Shown: positions 58,316 through 64,000 of the stretch, in pieces | How the letters are laid out: each line of letters starts with the position of its first letter | Position numbering within the stretch: position 1 is the first letter of the stretch | Assembly: GCA_036405135.1 (NCBI GenBank) | Contig: DASWYF010000034.1 | Location: forward strand, 62,001 to 126,000 | Source of the DNA: Verrucomicrobiia bacterium | GTDB lineage: Bacteria > Verrucomicrobiota > Verrucomicrobiia > Limisphaerales > JAEYXS01 | DNA length: 64,000 bases | Reading direction: 5' to 3' | The notes under the pieces: model-generated | The model's database searches: none | Told to the model about the DNA's origin: nothing | The model's input: the letters and a program-made list of their open reading frames with translations, nothing else | Translations under genes and position numbers: made by a program

Positions 58316-59749
58316 TTACGCCATGATATCCATGATCGGTTTGCCATCCGTGATCGCGAGCGGGCGGCCCGCTGCGTCATGCACTTCCGTATGCGGATCG
58401 ATACCCAGCAGATAATACATTGTCGCCGCGATGTCATCCGGCCGCACCGGATTCTCCGTCGGATACGCACCGTTCTTGTCGGACGCACCGTAGATATGAC
58501 CGCGCTTGATGCCACCGCCCGCCAACAACACCGAGTAGCATTGCGGCCAGTGATCACGGCTCACATCTTTGTTAATGAACGGAGTGCGACCGAACTCGCC
58601 CATCCACACCACCAAGGTCGAATCCAGCATGCCGCGCTCTTCCAAATCGATGAGCAATGTTGGCAATGTCTGGTCCGTCAACGGCAGATGATACTTCTGG
58701 ATGATCGGGAACATGCGCGTGTTATCAAACCCATGCGTATCCCAACCGCCCGACGTATCACTCCGCCCGCCGATGCTCGATGAAAAATAAACCGTCGCAA
58801 ACTTCGCTCCCGCTTCTACCAAACGCCGCGCCAGCAAGCAGCTCTGCCCGTAAGTGGAGCGTCCATACGAGTCTCGCACCTTCTGCGATTCCGCACTGAT
58901 GTTGAACGCATCGCGCAACTGCGTGGAGTCCAGCATCCCGAACGCCTTCTCGTAATAAGAATCTAAGCCCTTCGCCGTCGCGGAGATCTCATTCAGGCGC
59001 GATTGCTTGTCGATGATCTGCTGCAACTGCCGCCGATCACGCAACCGGTCCATCGATAGATTCGCAGGCAGGCTCAATTCCGGCAGCGCAAAGTTCGAGG
59101 CATTTGGATCCTGTGTGAAGAGATAGGGATCATGCTCCTTACCAAGGAAGCTCGCATGCTGACCCGGCGTCACCGATCCATCCGAGATCACATACGGATA
59201 AGCGATTGAAGTGGGCATCTCACCACGATTCGGCGCCAAGGCATCCACCACTGAACCATACGCCGGAAACAATTCGATCGAATCCCGCAAACGCTGGTCA
59301 TCCACCCCAGGCGTGCGCCCCGTCAGCGCATAATACCCGGCGGAATTGTGGTTCTTCATGTTGTGATAGACCGACCGCACCACCGTCACCTTGTCCATCA
59401 CCTTCGCCAATCGTTCCAACCCCTCACACAAATGCAGACCGGGTACAGACGACTTGATCGCTGAAAGTGGCCCACGCACGCCCTCCGGAGCATTGGGCTT
59501 CCGATCGAACATATCCACGTGACTCGGACCACCCCATTGAAAAAGAAAAATGACCGATTTCGCCTTCGATTTGAGCGTCTTTTTGACCGCCTCCGCGCGC
59601 AAAAGCCCCGGCAACGTCATGCCCAGCATGCCCAAACCGCCTACCTTAAGTATTTGGCGGCGAGACATCTGCGTTTGCAGGTAGCTGTTACAAGCTGATG
59701 TGCGTGGTCGATTTTCGCTCATGTCGCTCTTACTAAGACGTTTACCCAT
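58316..59749 (-). CDS. DUF1501 family Tat-exported protein (second copy)
   Basis: Protein of 477 aa, distantly homologous to the one at 15653. It has a twin-arginine type signal after a 27-residue lead (MSRRQILKVGGLGMLGMT). Core motifs are FLFQWGGPSHVDMFDRKP, GYYALTGRTPGVDD, SCLLARRLVEAGAKFATVYF, GGWDTHGFDN, VWMGEFGRTPF and RDHWPQC. Starts at 59749 and 59722 are both possible; 59722 has AAGAG upstream. No DUF1549/DUF1553 partner is next to it; its companion is the PPC protein instead. Confidence 0.9.
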   Translation of the reverse strand: MGKRLSKSDMSENRPRTSACNSYLQTQMSRRQILKVGGLGMLGMTLPGLLRAEAVKKTLKSKAKSVIFLFQWGGPSHVDMFDRKPNAPEGVRGPLSAIKSSVPGLHLCEGLERLAKVMDKVTVVRSVYHNMKNHNSAGYYALTGRTPGVDDQRLRDSIELFPAYGSVVDALAPNRGEMPTSIAYPYVISDGSVTPGQHASFLGKEHDPYLFTQDPNASNFALPELSLPANLSMDRLRDRRQLQQIIDKQSRLNEISATAKGLDSYYEKAFGMLDSTQLRDAFNISAESQKVRDSYGRSTYGQSCLLARRLVEAGAKFATVYFSSSIGGRSDTSGGWDTHGFDNTRMFPIIQKYHLPLTDQTLPTLLIDLEERGMLDSTLVVWMGEFGRTPFINKDVSRDHWPQCYSVLLAGGGIKRGHIYGASDKNGAYPTENPVRPDDIAATMYYLLGIDPHTEVHDAAGRPLAITDGKPIMDIMA

Positions 59750-59900
59750 CGGAATTTCTTCAAAAGAAATTCTTCACTCATAGGGCTTTCCAAAACGGGT
59801 AACTCGCTAACCCCTATCATAATAAGACGCCCACCCGCAAGCCATGGTTACACCCCCGTAGCTGCCGAGGTTACGAGGCAGAACTAACCTTTCTAACTAT

Positions 59901-59937
59901 CGATGTTCGATGTCGGGCGTTCGTTGTTCGATGTTTC
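59901..59937. repeat. Intergenic repeat, TTCGATG type, copy 2
   Basis: A 37-base segment of TTCGATG units with a central GTCGGGCG, differing from 42215-42251 at two positions. It lies between the DUF1501 gene and the membrane protein gene and would be mis-translated if the next gene were started too far upstream. Confidence 0.75.
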
Positions 59938-60005
59938 CCAATTCACCCATTCCCCTTGCCTTGCTGCTTCCCCTTTGCTCCGCTGTCCCTCGCGAGATTT
60001 ATAAA

Positions 60006-60767
60006 ATGAACCTCCCCACAAACCCTTACGTCCGCGCTTTCCTGATTGGCTTCGGCTGGTTGATCGCCGCTATTATTGTTTCCCTCGCCCATCACCCCGG
60101 CACGTGGGCGGACTTCCCGAAGCAACGTGTCCTCATCCTTGCACTCATCTCCGCAGTAACCGCCGCCCAGCTCGGTGTCATCGCCACCCATGTGGAGAAG
60201 ATGCGCAGCTGGACCAAGCTCTTCATCGGAACCATGATCGGTTGGTTCGCCGTCGTCGGTCTTATCTTTCTCGTCACCAAAAACTTCGTTTCACCCGCTC
60301 CGCCTAATGAGCAACCCGCCAAGCAGTTCGCCACCACAGATACCATGATGGCACATTTCTCCGGTGAAGCTGTGAAATGGGTGAAACAAGACCGCAGCCT
60401 CACGCTCAATTTCTCGCCCGACTCCATCAAGATCATCGAAGAAGAACTCGGCCGCCTTCACAAAACCCGCCAGATCAAGGATGGTGATAAAGGACTGCTC
60501 GGTCTCGCCATCGGCTACGGCGCCTACGTCGGCGAAGTCATTCGCCGCGAGCACGGCGGCACTTGGGCAACCGACCATCCCGAAGCCGGCCTCAAGAGCT
60601 ACCCGCTCACGCTTAGCAATCCCCTCGTCACTATCTTCCCCGTAAACTGGTGCTACAAACGGCTCGTGAATGGCGAGAATGACAACGTCTATTTCAAAGC
60701 CACCGCTTGGAAACTGAACCTCACTAACGTGACGGCGCAAACTAACGCCGCACCGTCTTCTCGCTAG
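60006..60767 (+). CDS. Membrane protein with DUF3806-like C-terminal domain
   Basis: Protein of 253 aa from ATG 60006; an open frame 32 codons further upstream is only the intergenic repeat. Three hydrophobic segments (about residues 9-26, 40-58 and 72-92) precede a soluble domain of about 140 residues with GLAIGYGAYVGEVIRREHGG, TWATDHPEAGLKSYPLTL and NPVTIFPV-like LVTIFPVNWCYKRL. The GxYVGEVIRR pattern recalls DUF3806 or related immunity-like domains. The function is unknown. No secretion system or toxin is nearby. Confidence 0.65.
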   Translation: MNLPTNPYVRAFLIGFGWLIAAIIVSLAHHPGTWADFPKQRVLILALISAVTAAQLGVIATHVEKMRSWTKLFIGTMIGWFAVVGLIFLVTKNFVSPAPPNEQPAKQFATTDTMMAHFSGEAVKWVKQDRSLTLNFSPDSIKIIEEELGRLHKTRQIKDGDKGLLGLAIGYGAYVGEVIRREHGGTWATDHPEAGLKSYPLTLSNPLVTIFPVNWCYKRLVNGENDNVYFKATAWKLNLTNVTAQTNAAPSSR

Positions 60768-60935
60768 AGTGATGTTACTTTTGAATGGTTGGTAGCTGGA
60801 GAAAATGCTTCACCGCTTCGTTCTCCTTGCATTTCGCATATCAGCATTTCCACGTATTTTTTAGCCCTTCCCAAATCTCCGTTGCCAATCGCACCCGCCT
60901 CCTATTCTACTCTGGATGATAAATTTTAGTTTTTT

Positions 60936-61199
60936 GTGCGAAACTTGAAGATCATCCGCCGCTCTGCAGGCACCGCTCTCGGCATTCTCGCCGCGCTGTC
61001 CTTGGTCTGCCTGGTGATATGGCCGGATTGGGCAGAGCAAGCGTTCAGCTCACGCACCGCCATGGCCATCTTCAACATGTGGTGCATCCTCATGACCGCC
61101 GTCGTCCATCCGACTATCCAACAAGGTCTCGCCAATGGCTGGCGCAACTTCCTCGAATACTGCGACAACCTCGGCGGCGACAACGATCACTGGTGGTGA
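60936..61199 (+). CDS. Small two-helix membrane protein
   Basis: ORF of 87 aa starting at GTG 60936. Two hydrophobic segments (about residues 12-30, AGTALGILAALSLVCLVI, and 43-62, MAIFNMWCILMTAVVHP) are followed by a polar tail ending DNDHWW. No ribosome binding site is clear. The hydrophobic periodicity suggests a real protein, but I recognise no family. Confidence 0.45.
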   Translation: MRNLKIIRRSAGTALGILAALSLVCLVIWPDWAEQAFSSRTAMAIFNMWCILMTAVVHPTIQQGLANGWRNFLEYCDNLGGDNDHWW

Positions 61200-61284
61200 T
61201 TTGGATCGTGCTCCTTGTCGTCCTCAAATTACCCGTTTAGATCGTTGAATCGTTACATCGTCTCCAATTTTAACGAATCCCCAT

Positions 61285-61332
61285 TGGTCATTGCTCATTC
61301 CTTCGGCATTGGGATTTAGTCATTCGTCATTA
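61285..61332. repeat. Low-complexity repeat, GGTCATT type, second copy
   Basis: TTGGTCATTGCTCATTCCTT is followed by GGCATTGGG and TAGTCATTCGTCATT. It resembles 47893-47925 and lies between a small membrane protein gene and a terminator. Confidence 0.45.
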
Positions 61333-61338
61333 AAAGAA

Positions 61339-61367
61339 AAGGCCCGGCGAACAACTCGCCAGGCCTT
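61339..61367 (-). terminator. Intrinsic terminator of the UxaC-like gene
   Basis: AAGGCC-C-GGCGA (61339-61350) and TCGCC-A-GGCCTT (61356-61367) form an 11-bp stem with one C-A mismatch and a 5-base loop. On the minus strand it ends in TTCTTTTA, about 45 bases after the stop at 61412. Confidence 0.8.
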
Positions 61368-61370
61368 CTC

Positions 61371-61406
61371 TAATCTGTGTTTAATCCGTGAAACTCTGTG
61401 GCTAAA
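61371..61406. repeat. Low-complexity repeat, TCTGTG type, second copy
   Basis: TAATCTGTGTTTAATCCGTG and AAACTCTGTGGCTAAAA follow the same plan as 41078-41113, including the final CTAAAA/TTAAAA. It lies just beyond the stop of the UxaC-like gene. Confidence 0.5.
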
Positions 61407-61411
61407 AGAAA

Positions 61412-62671
61412 CTACTTCTTCCCACAGAACCGCATAAACTCACCGCCGAAAATCGCCTTCACATCGCGCTCGATCTCTTCCGGCGTCGGTTCCCAGCCCG
61501 TCTCCACCAGGTCTGCATACTTGTCCGTCAGCACCTTCGCGATGACCTTCCGCGAGTGTTCCCACTTGTAAAGGATTTGATCCAGCACACGCGCATCGGA
61601 GTGCTGAGGCGTAACGCTCAGGCCCACCAGTTCCATGCGCATGCGTGTCATCTCTTCAATGATGAAAGGCACATTCGTGAACCACCAGCAGCCGAAGATG
61701 TGCAAGTTGCGGAACTTCCGCGCCATCACACACACCTCATGCTGGTTCTCACGCGAGAGCACCGTGGCGAGGAACTTATTATCCGGATGCGTCGCGAACA
61801 GCTTCTCGTAAGAAGCCATGTTCGCCTTCGCCATACCATCACCGGCCAGGTGCAACTGCGGATTCACCGCGCGTTTCACACCCGGCATCACTGCGAACGG
61901 CAGGTTGAACTCACGGCAATGCGGCAGCACCGCCTTCTCGATCAACGTCGCGCACGGACCGTCATCCGGGTATTTGAAATCAGGAGGCAGCGACACCATC
62001 ACGTATTGCGCGTCGATACGTTTGCTCCAATCCGCCAAGAACCGGCGCACACCTGCGATCGTCGCCTCGTTCAAGTTCGCACTGTCGATATAGCCCCACT
62101 CAATCAGGTGCTCGTGGGAATCCGCCCAGGAAAGCAACAGCGGATCAATACGCAGCGCCGCCGTGAACCGGGGATCACGCTCAAAACCACGTTCCCAAAC
62201 CGGACGCTCCAGCACATCGAACGGCGAGTTCGTCATGCAGATGCGGTTCACCTTCGCTAACCCCATCACCTTCGTCACATAATCCGCCGGCTTCTGTGCC
62301 GCGAACCACTTGCGGATGCTGCCCAAGTCCCGCTGCTTCACGTCCAGCCCCAAGCGGTTTAAAGTCGTCAGCACGCCACGGCAGGATTCAGAGATCGGCG
62401 AGTGCTCGATGAACAAAGCCTTCCAGATATGGTCCGCCTGCTCCGTCTTCGACATCGACCAGAACTTCTGATACGGCATGTCAAAATAGCGAAATGCCTC
62501 AGCCACCAGATAGTGATACACCAACAAGTCATCAATGCCCCACAACAACAGGTCACCGAAAGCCGCATCATACAGATGCGTGTGGATGTCATATACCGGC
62601 GTGGTCTGGACCAACTGCTCCACCTTCGCCGCCAAGGCAGCACGATTCTGGGATGTCAAATGAACGCTCAT
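61412..62671 (-). CDS. UxaC-like metal-dependent isomerase/amidohydrolase
   Basis: Protein of 419 aa from ATG 62671, related to glucuronate isomerase and the amidohydrolase superfamily. The N-terminal metal motif is PVYDIHTHLYDAAFG. FSMSK-like KFWSMSKTEQADHIW and TNSPFDVLERPVWER are also visible. The second metal region may involve HIFGCWWFTN and LSVTPQHSDARVLDQIL. The sequence is shorter than E. coli UxaC (470 aa), and the family also covers enzymes of other uronate-like substrates, so I do not give a symbol. It is a lone minus-strand gene; 62672-62962 upstream holds no supported gene. Confidence 0.8.
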   Translation of the reverse strand: MSVHLTSQNRAALAAKVEQLVQTTPVYDIHTHLYDAAFGDLLLWGIDDLLVYHYLVAEAFRYFDMPYQKFWSMSKTEQADHIWKALFIEHSPISESCRGVLTTLNRLGLDVKQRDLGSIRKWFAAQKPADYVTKVMGLAKVNRICMTNSPFDVLERPVWERGFERDPRFTAALRIDPLLLSWADSHEHLIEWGYIDSANLNEATIAGVRRFLADWSKRIDAQYVMVSLPPDFKYPDDGPCATLIEKAVLPHCREFNLPFAVMPGVKRAVNPQLHLAGDGMAKANMASYEKLFATHPDNKFLATVLSRENQHEVCVMARKFRNLHIFGCWWFTNVPFIIEEMTRMRMELVGLSVTPQHSDARVLDQILYKWEHSRKVIAKVLTDKYADLVETGWEPTPEEIERDVKAIFGGEFMRFCGKK

Positions 62672-62962
62672 CAATAGATTTTGACCTTAACAAACCATTC
62701 CCACTGGTGCGATAAGAATCTTTTAGCCAGATAGCCCGTGGGCGCCTTCGGGCACCGTCCCAACATGCTGTTCGGCATCTTGCCGATAGTCGAAGGCGGT
62801 TCGCTTGGTGGCGCTCTTTCCAATCAATACCCAATGGTTCGCTCTCGCCAGGCAGGGACTCTCCTTGCTGCTTTCACTGCCTGCATCTCGAGGCACTGGC
62901 AAATTGCACTCATAGCCCTTTTACCCCAAATTCAAGACGGCGCGAATAACATATCCTCGCAG

Positions 62963-63733
62963 TCACAACATATCCAACCGCCTCACCACCCCATCCTTCT
63001 CCATCCCCGCCACCACCGGCACCGCATTCCGCCGCAAACAAAACGCCACGTCCTCCTTTAAATCCGGCATGCCCAACAATCTCGCCCCATTACTCGCCCG
63101 CTGCATCGCGCCTAGCAAATCATCTTTCTCCTGCAAATAAACCGCTTTCGTGATCTGCGCCGAATCAATCACCTGCCCCGCAAAGCCCGACGACAACAAC
63201 ACCTCGCACAAAGCCCCTGCCGCTAACGTATCCTCAAACGCCGCCTCTTCCCCCGTCCCACTGCACACGATGATGACCGACCGTTCCTGCTCCTTCATCA
63301 ACCGATCCGCCACCACATCTAAATTCAAGAACGCCCCCACCAACACCTCACTCGCTCCTCGACATGCCTGCAACGCCCGCGTCCCATTCGTCGTTGTTGT
63401 CACGATCGTCCGCCCCTTCACCTTCTCCGCCGTGAACTCACGCGGCGAATTGCCCAAAATAAAATCCACCCCGCCACTCTGCGCTGCCGTGATCCGCAAT
63501 CCATGCCGCTCCCCGGCCAACAAGAATTCCGGCTTCATCCGGTATTGCCCCACCGCCTCCTCGATCGTGCTGACTGGAATAAGCCCCGTCGCCCCTTCAC
63601 TCAAAGCAGTCACCATCACGCTCGTCGCGCGCAACACATCGAACACCACGCACACTGTTTGGCTCAGATCACGCGCAGGCAGCGCATTGAACTCCGCCGG
63701 AGTGAATAAAACTTCAAGCGTCCGTTGTTTCAT
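62963..63733 (-). CDS. 2-phosphosulfolactate phosphatase family protein (ComB-like)
   Basis: Protein of 256 aa from ATG 63733. That start overlaps the DNA glycosylase stop as ATGA; the frame is open 73 codons further upstream only because it shadows that gene. ComB signatures are CVVFDVLRATSVMVTAL, LLAGERHGLRI, FILGNSPREFT, TTTTNGTRAL and IIVCSGTGEEAAFEDTLAAG. ComB is a Mg-dependent phosphatase of coenzyme M synthesis, but homologues are common in bacteria that make no coenzyme M, where the substrate is uncertain. Confidence 0.88.
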   Translation of the reverse strand: MKQRTLEVLFTPAEFNALPARDLSQTVCVVFDVLRATSVMVTALSEGATGLIPVSTIEEAVGQYRMKPEFLLAGERHGLRITAAQSGGVDFILGNSPREFTAEKVKGRTIVTTTTNGTRALQACRGASEVLVGAFLNLDVVADRLMKEQERSVIIVCSGTGEEAAFEDTLAAGALCEVLLSSGFAGQVIDSAQITKAVYLQEKDDLLGAMQRASNGARLLGMPDLKEDVAFCLRRNAVPVVAGMEKDGVVRRLDML

Positions 63734-64000
63734 TTCGCTTTCTTTCCCGTGCGACCTATTTGCGTGCGCATGTAGTGAAAAAGATACTGCTGCGCGTAAC
63801 CGCTGTATGGCCCGAAATACGTCGCCGTGAATTTCGCCAACCGCTTTGCCGAAGCGCGACGTTTTGGAAAATAAAGCTGCTGCAGCGCCTTCAACACCCA
63901 CACATCCACCGGGAACGCCTCTTGAAATCCATACGCGAAGAGCAGCACGCAATCCGCGATTTTCCGTCCCACACCCGGCAACTCCATCAACTTCTCCCGC
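63730..64000 (-). CDS. OGG-type HhH-GPD DNA glycosylase (partial, N-terminus beyond window)
   Basis: Only the last 89 codons are visible. The helix-hairpin-helix LPGVGRKIADCVLLFAYG and the catalytic Asp in AFPVDVWVLKAL match 8-oxoguanine DNA glycosylases of the OGG1/AlkA group, which excise oxidised guanine. The catalytic Lys of OGG1 lies just inside or beyond the visible part and cannot be checked. It overlaps the ComB-like gene by four bases. It ends RTGKKAK. Confidence 0.88.
   Translation of the reverse strand, partial: REKLMELPGVGRKIADCVLLFAYGFQEAFPVDVWVLKALQQLYFPKRRASAKRLAKFTATYFGPYSGYAQQYLFHYMRTQIGRTGKKAK

Noticed and set aside
59910-60005. An N-terminal extension of the membrane protein at 60006
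   Set aside because: The codons would lie in a dispersed repeat (copy 2 of the TTCGATG type); the ATG at 60006 leads straight to a normal transmembrane helix.

Overview
The window looks like chromosome of a Verrucomicrobiota bacterium, probably near Pedosphaera/Limisphaerales. The main evidence is a PSCyt1/DUF1549/DUF1553 protein next to a DUF1501 protein, a PPC-domain/DUF1501 pair, Ala/Lys/Pro-rich N-terminal extensions on both Rho and the primary sigma factor, Cys-rich modules like those at the C-termini of Planctomycetes-Verrucomicrobia pseudopilins, and tandem low-complexity intergenic repeats. I see no prophage, insertion sequence, CRISPR array or rRNA. Genes are dense, mostly core metabolism and information processing, and lie mainly on the minus strand.

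Layout. 1-5200 (minus): rod-shape operon mreB-mreC-mreD-mrdA-rodA, with rodA cut by the window edge. 5383-6215: an XRE/S24 self-cleaving-type repressor facing a 40-codon ORF that has a strong ribosome binding site. 6278-10159: cobalamin-dependent metH. 10210-12291: a hybrid histidine kinase with an ETR1-like ethylene/copper-binding membrane domain. 12494-17113: a PSCyt1-DUF1549-DUF1553/DUF1501 pair. 17216-20242: a putative zinc operon (His-rich protein, outer-membrane protein, TroA-like binding protein) with a palindromic TTGCAA-N5-TTGCAA site against its first start codon. 20318-27755: secA, ccsA, resB and a duplicated-domain lipoprotein (cytochrome c maturation System II). 28074-28490: a small ORF with a promoter that would make it leaderless, a multi-hairpin segment and a shared terminator. 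28512-42116 (minus): rho, a three-enzyme fusion (YwlE/LMW-PTP, RpiB, GlyA), an S41-like pseudo-protease, purD, an esterase lipoprotein, then purM-purF-purL-purQ-purS.

42610-47846: a perfect inverted repeat, a hypothetical gene, a Tat-exported metallophosphoesterase, three tandem paralogues each with two pseudopilin-type Cys modules, a tRNA-Met(CAU) and an exported rhodanese. 47912-51433 (minus): a polyprenyl-phosphate glycosyltransferase, a methyltransferase and a TMTC-like GT-C/TPR protein. 51644-53230: a lone receiver and a soluble hybrid kinase. 53247-59749 (minus): rpoD, a PQQ beta-propeller protein, a PPC protein and a second DUF1501 protein. 59901-64000: two small membrane proteins, a UxaC-like metal hydrolase/isomerase, a ComB-like phosphatase and the C-terminus of an OGG-type DNA glycosylase.

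The most interesting unit is the purine/one-carbon block. RpiB supplies ribose-5-phosphate (hence PRPP for PurF). GlyA supplies glycine (for PurD) and one-carbon folate. Both are fused to a phosphatase in the order of the Bacillus ywlE-ywlF-(ywlG)-glyA neighbourhood. The block is followed by an intrinsic-terminator-like hairpin that any rho transcript starting upstream would have to cross.
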